A DNA stretch of 64,000 nt, from positions 124,001 through 188,000 of the forward strand of contig NZ_JAVRHQ010000004.1 of assembly GCF_031846485.1 (NCBI RefSeq). The letters are read 5' to 3'. A model generated the notes under the pieces. That model ran no database searches and was not told the DNA's origin. It saw only the letters and a list, made by a program, of their open reading frames with translations. The DNA comes from Autumnicola tepida (GTDB taxonomy: Bacteria; Bacteroidota; Bacteroidia; Flavobacteriales; Flavobacteriaceae). Numbering within the stretch: position 1 is the first letter of the stretch; the number at the start of each line of letters is the position of its first letter. Position numbers and translations under genes: made by a program. Below, piece by piece: positions 15,279 through 23,931 of this stretch.

Positions 15279-16636
15279 ATGGAAAATATAAAATAGCGGT
15301 AATTGGCCTGGGATATGTGGGTCTCCCACTGGCGAGGCTTTTCGCTACCAAATACCCGGTAATAGGATTTGACATAAATGCTGCCAGGGTAGAAGAGTTA
15401 CAAAAAGGTTACGACAGCACCCTGGAAGTAGAAGACGAAAAGCTACAGGCGGTGCTGGTTAAAAGCATATATAACCTTCAAAAGCAACCAGCACTGGAAC
15501 TCGCAGGAACTGCTTTTGAAGAAACAGACTCCTCCTCCTTCGGGGGAGGCCGGGAGGTGGATGGTCTTTTCATCACCCGTGACCTGGGGGATATTATGGA
15601 CTGTAATTATTACATAATTACCGTTCCCACTCCCATAGATAAAAATAACCGTCCCGATCTTACCCCGCTTTACAAATCCAGTGAGAGCGTGGGAAAGGTT
15701 TTGAAAAAAGGAGATATTGTGATCTATGAATCTACGGTTTACCCCGGAGTGACTGAAGATGAATGTGTACCGGTGCTGGAGAAAACCAGCAGACTTAAAT
15801 TCAACGAAGATTTCTTCGTGGGATATTCTCCTGAACGTATCAACCCGGGAGATAAAAAACATACCGTAGAAAAGATAATGAAGGTAACCGCAGGTTCGAC
15901 ACCAGAAATAGGTGAACGCGTAGATACGCTCTACAAGAGCGTGATTACTGCAGGAACCCACTTGGCTCCCACCATAAAAGTAGCTGAAGCCGCTAAAGTA
16001 ATTGAGAATTCCCAACGGGATATCAACATTGCTTTTGTGAATGAACTGGCGAAGATCTTTAATAAAATGAACATCGATACGAACCACGTACTGGAAGCAG
16101 CCGGTACCAAGTGGAACTTCCTGCCTTTTAGACCGGGACTGGTTGGGGGGCACTGTATAGGGGTAGACCCTTACTACCTGGCACAAAAGGCCCAGGAAAT
16201 GGGTTATCATCCGGAAATCATTCTTGCCGGTAGGCGTATGAATGATTCTATGGGGCAATATGTTGCTTCTGAAGTGATAAAACTGATGCTTAAAAGCGAC
16301 ATGAAGGTAAAAGGAGCTAACATTCTTGTACTGGGGATCACTTTTAAAGAAAACTGCCCCGATGTTCGAAATACCAAAGTGGTAGATGTAGTAAGACATC
16401 TGGAAGAGTATCAAACCAATGTGACTATTTACGATCCACTAGCCAATCCTGCTGAAGTGAGGCATGAATACAACCTTGAAACAACCAACAAATTGCCGGA
16501 AGGACAATTTGATGCTGTGGTATTGGCCGTGGCTCATAAGGAATTTCTAAAAATGAACCTTGACGCTTTAAAAAATGAAGGTGCTGTGGTGTATGATGTG
16601 AAAGGAATTATGGCTCATTCGAGTGGAAAATTATAA
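15279..16636 (+). CDS. UDP-N-acetyl-hexosaminuronate dehydrogenase (WbpA/TviB-like), 5' frameshift
   Basis: About 450 aa, usual size. NAD-binding IAVIGLGYVGLPLA, central domain IITVPTPIDKNNRPDLTPLY, and the catalytic-Cys loop RPGLVGGHCIGVDPYY are all present, with UDP-binding C-terminal FKENCPDVRNTKV. The enzyme oxidises C6 of UDP-GalNAc or UDP-ManNAc to the uronic acid. The expected start ATG at 15279 reads MENIK and then stops; one more A in the A-run at 15290-15293 would give MENIKIAVIGLGYVG. As read, translation could only begin at a GTG (15317) beyond the glycine motif, so this is a frameshift or a sequencing error. Residues around DSSSFGGGREVDG (about 83-95) are an extra segment coded by a GC-rich hairpin. 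No epimerase partner is in the locus. Confidence 0.85.
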
Positions 16637-16703
16637 TATGAGAGTCTTAAACAACTTTTATAGCCCGCAACCGGAAAGCTGATTTAATTTATTTTCTCAT
16701 AAT

Positions 16704-17861
16704 ATGGAAAAAAACCAAGCAATTCATTTAACAGGTTTAAATGGTCTCAGAGCAATTGCATCTATGGCAGTTGTATTTTCTCATATAAGTTTAGCTTTAC
16801 CTTTATTTGGATTAGCGCCCCTTTTCACAGATGCCCTAGGGAATCCAAAGGGAATACTTATGGCCTCACACGGGGTTACTATTTTTTTTGCTCTTAGTGG
16901 TTTTTTAATAACATTCCTGTTGTTAAAAGAAAAAGAAAAACAAAAGATCAATATTCAACATTTTTATATACGCAGAGCTTTGCGAATATGGCCATTATAT
17001 TATTTATTCATAGCTGTTCTTACTGCTACTTATTTTGTGTTTGGCATCGAATTCAATGAAAAACTTGTACCATTCTACATTTTCTTGGCAGCAAATATTC
17101 CTATTATTATTAATTCGATGTTGCCATACATGGGGCATCTGTGGTCAATAGCCGTTGAAGAACAATTCTACCTGTTCTGGCCATGGATAGGAAAATTTGA
17201 CAATAAAAAACTCTTTAAATTTGCCGTGGTTTTTGCCGCGATTTTTTACATAATAAAATTTTTCCTTTATGTTTTTCGCGATGACAACGTGACCCTATCT
17301 CTACTTTTAACAGCAATGAATGTCACAAGATTCCATATTATGATAATTGGAGCTATTGGAGCTATTTTTTACTATAATAAAAGTAAATGGATTGCATATT
17401 TTATCAATAGAAAGACACAGGTTATTTCATGGTCAATTATAGCACTTTCAGCTTTAAATATTTTTAATATTTCTTCTGCTTTAATTGACTCAGAAATCAT
17501 AGCTATTACAACAGTAATGATAATTTTTAGTCAAATTATGCGAAAAAATATGATAATTGACTTAGATAAATTAATTTTTAATTTCTTAGGAAAAATATCT
17601 TACGGAGTATATGTAATTCATCCTTTATTAATTTTTCTTGTTTATAAGATATTCGGGGAATTTGACCACTCTTCTTTTGTTAATTACATATTGCTTTACG
17701 GTGTTATTATTCTTGCAACGATTATTTTGGCTTATATTTCCTATACCTACTTTGAAAGACCATTCATCAAATTGAAGCAGAAATTCACATCAATCAGAAG
17801 TAGTCCGTACTTGAAAAGCTCGCCTACCGGACGTAAAAAGTTTGGCCTTCCACCATCATAA
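16704..17861 (+). CDS. OafA/YrhL-type membrane O-acyltransferase (family 3)
   Basis: 385 aa with about ten membrane helices. It begins LTGLNGLRAIASMAVVFSHI, the family-3 acyltransferase entry motif with its conserved His in VFSHI, and has RRALRIWPLYYL near residue 90 and HLWSIAVEEQFYLFWPW near 145, both characteristic. Such proteins transfer acetyl or other acyl groups to sugars at the inner membrane, so it probably decorates the repeat unit. It overlaps the flippase frame by 20 bp. Base composition is very AT-rich, as in the genes that follow. Confidence 0.88.
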   Translation: MEKNQAIHLTGLNGLRAIASMAVVFSHISLALPLFGLAPLFTDALGNPKGILMASHGVTIFFALSGFLITFLLLKEKEKQKINIQHFYIRRALRIWPLYYLFIAVLTATYFVFGIEFNEKLVPFYIFLAANIPIIINSMLPYMGHLWSIAVEEQFYLFWPWIGKFDNKKLFKFAVVFAAIFYIIKFFLYVFRDDNVTLSLLLTAMNVTRFHIMIIGAIGAIFYYNKSKWIAYFINRKTQVISWSIIALSALNIFNISSALIDSEIIAITTVMIIFSQIMRKNMIIDLDKLIFNFLGKISYGVYVIHPLLIFLVYKIFGEFDHSSFVNYILLYGVIILATIILAYISYTYFERPFIKLKQKFTSIRSSPYLKSSPTGRKKFGLPPS

Positions 17862-19434
17862 AGAAAGTATATTTAATCATTTTTCACATCGTTATTTAAA
17901 CAGTAAAACTTTGAGCCAACTTAAAAAGGGCGTAATTCTTTCGTACGTTACCATCATTCTAACAAACGTGATTGGATTGGTTTTAACTCCATTTATTATT
18001 AGAAGTCTGGGGAATTCAGAGTATGGATTATATGCCTTAATAGGTGCTTTTGTAGGGTATATTAGTGTTCTCGACCTTGGACTAAACAATACGATCGTGC
18101 GTTACGTAGCTCAATTTAGGGCTGAAAATGATAAAAAGGGGGAAGAAAGTTTTTTGTCTACCACCATGATGATTTATGGAGTCATCTCTGTATTAATTGG
18201 ACTCATTGGGATACTTCTTTATTATAACCTGGAATCAATTTTCGGTTCTTCTCTAACATCAGAGGAAATGACTAAGGCTAAGGTCATGTTTCTTATTCTC
18301 ATTTTTAATATTGCAATTACACTACCTGGTGGAGCTTTTACTGCTATTTCTAATGGCTATGAGCATTTTGTTTTTCCCAGAACTATTAATATAGTACGGT
18401 ATATTGTCCGATCGGCGGCTGTTGTAGGGTTGTTATTAATGGGAGGTGATGCCATAGGTCTAGTTCTCCTGGATACATTGATGAACATTTTAATTATTAT
18501 TGTAAACGGTTTTTACGTTTTTAAAAGGTTAGGAGTCAGATTTAAACTACACACTTACGAGTTTTCCTTGGTAAAAGTTATATTCTCCTATTCGATCTGG
18601 ATTTTCATATTTGCTATTGTCCAACAATTTCAATGGAAAGGGGGGCAAGTATTGCTCGGAATAAAAACAGATACTGTAACTGTAGGTATTTATGCGGTGG
18701 GAATTGTTTTAGGCAGCTATTATAGTAGTTTCTCCGGAGCGATTTCTTCAGTTTTTTTACCTAAAGCTACTCAGATGGTGGTTAAAAGCTCCACTAAAGA
18801 AGAACTAACCGGTATGATGATAAAAATAGGGCGGCTGTCGCTAATTGTTTTGCTGGCGATTTTAGGAGCTTTCATTTTGTTCGGGAAACAATTTGTTACA
18901 CTCTGGGTTGGCGAATCCTATGAATTATCCTGGATCATAGCTTTAACAGTTATGTTAGCTTACACGCTTCCTCTTATTCAAAACTTCGCAAACTCACTAC
19001 TGGAAGCAAACAAAAAATTTTATTTTAAAGCTATTATATACCTTATTTTTATTGGTTTAGGAACTTTGCTAGGATGGTTCTTAATTGATTCTCTAGGAAT
19101 GTCGGGTATGATCTATGGAATCGTAGCTGGATGGTTAGTTGCCCTAATAATAATGAATATTTATTACCATAAAATTCTAAAGTTAGATATTCCTCAATTT
19201 TTTAAAGAAGTGTTTAGGCGAATACTGCCTGGATTTATCATTGTTATGTGTGTTGGTTTTTTAATTAAAGAGATTCCAGGGAGCGGATGGTTAAATTTTT
19301 CAATTAAAAGTTTACTTTATATTACTGCTTACTGTCTTGTATTTTTCACATTAGCACTAAATGGCTTTGAGAGATCATTAGTTGCTAATTTTTTCAAACT
19401 GAAAGTAAGACTTTCACCATCATCAAGATTATGA
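17842..19434 (+). CDS. wzx: Polysaccharide flippase (Wzx, MOP superfamily)
   Basis: Up to 530 aa with 12-14 membrane helices. KKGVILSYVTIILTNVIGLV, LTPFIIRSLGNSEYGLYALI and YISVLDLGLNNTIVRYVAQF are the usual start of Wzx-type polysaccharide flippases. It moves lipid-linked repeat units across the inner membrane. The ATG at 17842 lies in the acyltransferase gene and adds about 24 polar residues; a TTG just before SQLKKGVILSYV (about 17911) is an equally good start. It overlaps the next gene by 4 bp (ATGA). Substrate not predictable. Confidence 0.88.
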   Translation: MAFHHHKESIFNHFSHRYLNSKTLSQLKKGVILSYVTIILTNVIGLVLTPFIIRSLGNSEYGLYALIGAFVGYISVLDLGLNNTIVRYVAQFRAENDKKGEESFLSTTMMIYGVISVLIGLIGILLYYNLESIFGSSLTSEEMTKAKVMFLILIFNIAITLPGGAFTAISNGYEHFVFPRTINIVRYIVRSAAVVGLLLMGGDAIGLVLLDTLMNILIIIVNGFYVFKRLGVRFKLHTYEFSLVKVIFSYSIWIFIFAIVQQFQWKGGQVLLGIKTDTVTVGIYAVGIVLGSYYSSFSGAISSVFLPKATQMVVKSSTKEELTGMMIKIGRLSLIVLLAILGAFILFGKQFVTLWVGESYELSWIIALTVMLAYTLPLIQNFANSLLEANKKFYFKAIIYLIFIGLGTLLGWFLIDSLGMSGMIYGIVAGWLVALIIMNIYYHKILKLDIPQFFKEVFRRILPGFIIVMCVGFLIKEIPGSGWLNFSIKSLLYITAYCLVFFTLALNGFERSLVANFFKLKVRLSPSSRL

Positions 19435-20615
19435 TAATAGTAGAAGAAGTTTCTAAGGAAATTATTGATAAAAAAATTAGACTTTCCTGTAAGTTCACTG
19501 ATAATGGCGTGGAGGATATTCTCTGGTTCGAAACTTCTATCGAAAATGAAGTGTATTTGAACACAAATATTTGCGACTCTTTTTTTGTCGTCCTATTTTT
19601 ACGATCCATTCATACTAAACAGGATATTTACCTAAAATCCCCGGTATCCAGAAGACTACTATACGGTGTCGAAAATTATCTGGTGGATATATTAATAATG
19701 ATGAATCCAGGGTATAGAAGAATAAACATCGATGCGCCCATAAGTGAGAAAACATTTCCAGAGGCAAATGGAATCGCAACTGCAATGTCTTTAGGGATCG
19801 ATTCCTTTTATACCCTTGCAAAAAACAATAAAGGTCATAATCCTGTAACACATTTGACCCTCTATAATGCAGGTGCATTTGGGACCAATGGTGGTAAAGA
19901 AGCAAGAAAATTATTTTATTCTATTATAAATCAAGCCAAAGCTCTTGCTGATCATTTGCAGATGCCTTTAATATGGGTTGATACGAATTTAAATGAAATC
20001 CTTGATAGGCCTTTTGTCCCTACCCATACCTTTAGAAACTTAGCCTGTTCCCTATTGTTTCAAAATATCTTTAAAACATACTATTATTCATCTGGTCACA
20101 ACATAAAAGATTTTAGAGTCGATCCTTCTGATACTGCGAATTATGACTTAATTATTGCTGTCGCCCTTTCATCCAACAGCTTAAATTTCGAAATCTTTGG
20201 TTTAATGGCGAATAGGGTAGAAAAGACCAAAGAGATAATGAATTATAAGCCGGCTCAAGATCACCTCAATGTTTGCATTGTGACTACTGAATATGATCAC
20301 GTGAAAATTCAAGATAACAAAATCAAAAACTGTTCTAATTGCTACAAATGTGTTAGAACAATGTTAGCTCTAGATATTGCTGGCAAGCTTGAACCTTTTT
20401 CGAATGTTTTTGATATATACCATTTTAAAACTAATAAAAATAAATTTTTAGCAGAAACCATTTACCATTATCTGAGGTCTAAAAATACCTTTTCTGCAGA
20501 AATTCTAAATGAATGCAAAAAACAAAATTATAAAATACCGCCTAGAACTTATTATCACCTTCTATTGAGGTGCTTCCATCCAATAAAACAGAGATTAAAT
20601 ATTCCTACTAAATAA
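19431..20615 (+). CDS. PP-loop ATPase-like protein with CxxCxxC cluster (QueC-related)
   Basis: 394 aa. ATAMSLGIDSFYTLA at about residues 115-129 is a PP-loop (SxGxDS) as in ATP pyrophosphatases, and NCSNCYKCVRTM at about 300-311 is a CxxCxxC metal site like that at the end of 7-cyano-7-deazaguanine synthases. Between them lies FRNLACSLLF and a helical domain. PP-loop enzymes activate a carboxylate or carbonyl by adenylation, then add a nitrogen or sulfur nucleophile. Related proteins occur in polysaccharide loci but have no proven job that I know of. It overlaps the flippase gene by 4 bp. A role in modifying a sugar acid is a guess. Confidence 0.6.
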   Translation: MIIVEEVSKEIIDKKIRLSCKFTDNGVEDILWFETSIENEVYLNTNICDSFFVVLFLRSIHTKQDIYLKSPVSRRLLYGVENYLVDILIMMNPGYRRINIDAPISEKTFPEANGIATAMSLGIDSFYTLAKNNKGHNPVTHLTLYNAGAFGTNGGKEARKLFYSIINQAKALADHLQMPLIWVDTNLNEILDRPFVPTHTFRNLACSLLFQNIFKTYYYSSGHNIKDFRVDPSDTANYDLIIAVALSSNSLNFEIFGLMANRVEKTKEIMNYKPAQDHLNVCIVTTEYDHVKIQDNKIKNCSNCYKCVRTMLALDIAGKLEPFSNVFDIYHFKTNKNKFLAETIYHYLRSKNTFSAEILNECKKQNYKIPPRTYYHLLLRCFHPIKQRLNIPTK

Positions 20616-20643
20616 CTGCGGCGGCATTAATTTTACAATTAAA

Positions 20644-21819
20644 ATGATTTTCATATTATTCACAATTTGCTTTTTTTTAGTTCTCCTGCTAATAACCTTT
20701 GAATGTATTCCCTTATATAAAAAAAAGTTCCATAAAGAAAAACTAATGCCCTTTGATTCCATTGGAGTCATTAAACATTTAATCATTTTCAGAGGCCTTC
20801 TAATGGCTCGTTCCAGTAAAGTAGCAATGTCATTTGATGACGCGGAAGGGCTATATCCTTTTTTAGCAAAAGTAAAATCCAAAATACAACGAAAGGATAA
20901 GGAAGATTATAAGTACTTTAACTTTCCACGAGCTTACCTATTGAATGGACTACTGGATGTTTTCGACAACGGTGGAGACAAAGAAGTTTTAATCACGGTT
21001 GAAAAGGAGATAAAAAAAATTATTGATGCGTCGGGAAATCTGCACTTTAAATTTGATAAGATTGACCAATCTCTTTTTGGAGTAATCTTATCAAGATTAT
21101 ACCTTAGCGATGAAAAAGAATCTTACTCTAAAGCATTATCGCACATAGAGCATGAAGTAAAAAAATTTATTAATGACGAGCAAGATTTAATTCTCTATAG
21201 AAAAGGTATTGATGTATGTTTTGTAGACACATTGGGAATGGTATGCCCGTTCCTCTACACCTATGGAAGTAGTTTTCAAAAAGAAGATCTTATACGTCTA
21301 GCCAATGAGCAACTCTATTTTTACATAAAAAACGGAACGGATAAATCAGGTCTACTACCTTTTCATGCAGTAGATTTAAAAAATAAAATCCATTTAGGCC
21401 CCACCAACTGGGGACGAGGTATAGGGTGGTTCATGATAGGCTTAGCTTTTTCGCTAAAATATACGACCGCCTCCAACAATCCACACTACAAATTATTCCG
21501 CTCTACCTTTGAAGAACTAGATATAAAACTTCAAGAACTAAAGATCAAGAACCTTCATTGGTCGCAGTTTTTAGGCCATACTAATGATACCTCCATTGAT
21601 ACTTCTATCACACTAATGTTATATTATGCTAGGACCGTAAGTGGTAAAGAAGTTAAAATTAAAGAGGTGGAAAAGTCTTTACAAGATTCAATCAATAAAG
21701 AAGGATATGTACTGAATAGTAGCGGAGATACTATTTATATAAATAAATATGCGACAAAAAAGGGTAAATCAGAACTCACCCAGGGATTATTATTGTCACT
21801 AATTGCAAATACAAATTAA
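20644..21819 (+). CDS. Membrane-anchored GH88/GH105-like unsaturated uronyl hydrolase
   Basis: 391 aa. One N-terminal membrane helix (about 2-21), then an alpha-barrel domain. PTNWGRGIGWFMIGLAFSL at about 252-270 is the signature of unsaturated glucuronyl/rhamnogalacturonyl hydrolases (GH88/GH105), and FVDTLGMVCPFLYTYG matches the usual Asp-containing segment near the active site. The family removes a 4,5-unsaturated uronic acid left by a lyase. No lyase is in the window, so here it may act on the locus's own uronic-acid polymer in editing or turnover, or have another specificity. Stop and next start share bases (TAATG at 21819). Confidence 0.7.
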   Translation: MIFILFTICFFLVLLLITFECIPLYKKKFHKEKLMPFDSIGVIKHLIIFRGLLMARSSKVAMSFDDAEGLYPFLAKVKSKIQRKDKEDYKYFNFPRAYLLNGLLDVFDNGGDKEVLITVEKEIKKIIDASGNLHFKFDKIDQSLFGVILSRLYLSDEKESYSKALSHIEHEVKKFINDEQDLILYRKGIDVCFVDTLGMVCPFLYTYGSSFQKEDLIRLANEQLYFYIKNGTDKSGLLPFHAVDLKNKIHLGPTNWGRGIGWFMIGLAFSLKYTTASNNPHYKLFRSTFEELDIKLQELKIKNLHWSQFLGHTNDTSIDTSITLMLYYARTVSGKEVKIKEVEKSLQDSINKEGYVLNSSGDTIYINKYATKKGKSELTQGLLLSLIANTN

Positions 21820-22961
21820 TGAAAATTGGAATTTTATCACTTCCTATGTGGAACAATTATGGCGGGATACTTCAAGCTTATGCACTGCAATCCGTTTTAA
21901 AGGATCTAGGCCATGAAACAGAATTTATAAACAGGCATCATCCCAAGCCATCTTTCATTTCCGAGAAGAAAAACAAATTCAAAAGGTTTTTAAAACAAAA
22001 TCTTATATCAAAAGAGAATACAGTTTTTTATCCCGATTATCGTCAGAAAAATTATATTTCAACAAACACCCTTGAATTTATAAAACGTGAAATCAAACCA
22101 ATAACTGCTGTATTGGTAGAGAACGACCATATGAAATCTATAGGTGAGAATTATGACGCAATTATAGTTGGAAGTGACCAGGTGTGGAGACCGAGATATG
22201 TTCCCGACATTTATAATTATTTTTTGGATTTCGCATCTGAAGATGTTATTAAAATATCCTTTGCTGCCTCATTTGGAACAGATAAGTGGGAATATTCCCC
22301 AGAAGAAACCAAAGTATGCAGAAGGCTTCTGCAAAACTTCAACCGGGTTTCCGTCAGGGAAGATTCTGCAGTAGCTCTGGTAAAAGAAAAATTTAATGTT
22401 AAAGCTGAACATACTTTGGATCCTACCATGTTGTTAGATAAGAGTCGCTATTTGGATCTTGTTAGAAAGTATGAAAAAGAAAGACCTAGTAAAGGTGATT
22501 TATTTACTTATATTTTAGATTCGAATTTAGACAATGATACAATCGTTGGAAAGGTATCCTCACGTTTAAACTTAAAGCCCTTCGAGGTCATGCCAAAACC
22601 TTTTGATAAGGACTTTAATCACGAGGTTCAGGAATATATTTTTCCCCAGCTAACCAAATGGCTAAAAGCCTTTAATGATGCCGAATTTGTTATAGCAGAT
22701 TCTTTTCATGGGTGTGTGTTTTCTATAATTTTCAATAAACCTTTTATTGCCATAGGAAATAAAGAACGTGGCCTAGCCAGATTTAAATCTCTTCTGAAAA
22801 TGTTTCAATTAGAAGATAGGTTAATTCTTAGTCCGGCAGAATTAAATGAAGATCTTATCGACTCCAAAATTAACTGGACAACCGTCAACGGCATTTTGGA
22901 AAATAAAAAAAAGGTTTCTTTTTCCTTTTTACAAGAAGCTTTAACTGAGAAAGAGAAGTAA
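21819..22961 (+). CDS. Polysaccharide pyruvyl transferase family protein
   Basis: 380 aa. MKIGILSLPMWNNYGGILQAYALQS is the typical opening of this GT-B-like family, with IVGSDQVWRPRY near residue 110, VSVREDSA near 177 and the closing motif IADSFHGCVFSIIFNKPFI near 288-306 holding the conserved His. It would transfer pyruvate from phosphoenolpyruvate to a sugar as a ketal, adding negative charge. It is translationally coupled to the GH88/105-like gene and followed 3 bp later by a glycosyltransferase. Sugar acceptor unknown. Confidence 0.85.
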   Translation: MKIGILSLPMWNNYGGILQAYALQSVLKDLGHETEFINRHHPKPSFISEKKNKFKRFLKQNLISKENTVFYPDYRQKNYISTNTLEFIKREIKPITAVLVENDHMKSIGENYDAIIVGSDQVWRPRYVPDIYNYFLDFASEDVIKISFAASFGTDKWEYSPEETKVCRRLLQNFNRVSVREDSAVALVKEKFNVKAEHTLDPTMLLDKSRYLDLVRKYEKERPSKGDLFTYILDSNLDNDTIVGKVSSRLNLKPFEVMPKPFDKDFNHEVQEYIFPQLTKWLKAFNDAEFVIADSFHGCVFSIIFNKPFIAIGNKERGLARFKSLLKMFQLEDRLILSPAELNEDLIDSKINWTTVNGILENKKKVSFSFLQEALTEKEK

Positions 22962-22964
22962 AAA

Positions 22965-23906
22965 TTGTACAATCCTTTGATTTCTATTATCGTTCCTATT
23001 TACAATGCTGAGAACTATCTCTTTAATTGTATTGAGAGTATTTTAGGTCAATCTTATCAGAAATTTCAAATAATATTAGTTGATGATGGTTCTACAGATA
23101 ACTCTTTGAGCATTTGCACAAAATTTGCTAGTAATGATGGCAGAATTAAAGTTTTGACCAAGTCAAATGGAGGAGTTAGCTCAGCCAGGAATGCAGGTTT
23201 AAAAAACAGCACCGGCAAATATATTCTGCAGATTGATGCTGATGATATCCTATTAGATGATGCTCTTTTAGAACTAGTTACTCAAGCAGAAAACAACGGC
23301 AGCGATATAGTAATTGGAGATTATATAATTGAAAATTCATCATCAAAAGATATTGTTAGACATAAACCAATTATTGATTATGATCATTTGTTACTAATGA
23401 TTTTAGAGGGTAAAGTTCATGCAGCTCTCTGGAACAAATTAATCAGTAAAAAACTCTTTTATGGTCTTCAATTTGAGGAAGGAAGAGATTACATGGAGGA
23501 TAAGCTCATCTTAATCAAAATCTTGACTAAAAAGCCAAAAGTAAGTACTCTTCATAAAACGGTTTATAGATATATACAAAGAGAGACTTCTTATTCAAAC
23601 AAGCTGTCCTCAGAATCTTTTTTAGCATATGAATTCGTAATCAATCAATCTGAAAAGTTGTTAAGTGAAAATCCGCAGTTTCTCAAACCTATTAGAAACA
23701 TGAAGCTTTCCTATAAACTTTTTGTTTTACTTAACAGGGAACAATCCGGGACTGGAATAGCAAACATTTTTCATGAAGTCAATGATGAAGTCTTTGGGAA
23801 CAATTCTCTCTCTCCAGTTCACAAAATTCTGCTTTGGTCCGCAATAAATAATTTTAATTTACCTCTAAAAATCTATCGCTTCCAAAGAGCTTTAGTAAGA
23901 AATTAA
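22965..23906 (+). CDS. Family 2 glycosyltransferase
   Basis: 313 aa, GT-A fold. NPLISIIVPIYNAENYLFNC begins the domain; VDDGSTDNS (about 39-47) binds the nucleotide and IDADDI (about 91-96) is the DxD metal site. After the pyruvyltransferase stop there are 3 bp and the only start in place is TTG at 22965 (MYNPLISII); an ATG start would lose the first strand. Adds one sugar to the lipid-linked repeat unit. Donor unknown. Confidence 0.85.
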   Translation: MYNPLISIIVPIYNAENYLFNCIESILGQSYQKFQIILVDDGSTDNSLSICTKFASNDGRIKVLTKSNGGVSSARNAGLKNSTGKYILQIDADDILLDDALLELVTQAENNGSDIVIGDYIIENSSSKDIVRHKPIIDYDHLLLMILEGKVHAALWNKLISKKLFYGLQFEEGRDYMEDKLILIKILTKKPKVSTLHKTVYRYIQRETSYSNKLSSESFLAYEFVINQSEKLLSENPQFLKPIRNMKLSYKLFVLLNREQSGTGIANIFHEVNDEVFGNNSLSPVHKILLWSAINNFNLPLKIYRFQRALVRN

Positions 23907-23931
23907 ACATCCTGGTTAGAACTATCGACTA

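Noticed and set aside
15443..16414. 323-codon minus-strand frame
   Set aside because: Lies wholly opposite the dehydrogenase with its unmistakable catalytic motifs; its translation is Tyr/His/Phe-rich and has no domain.
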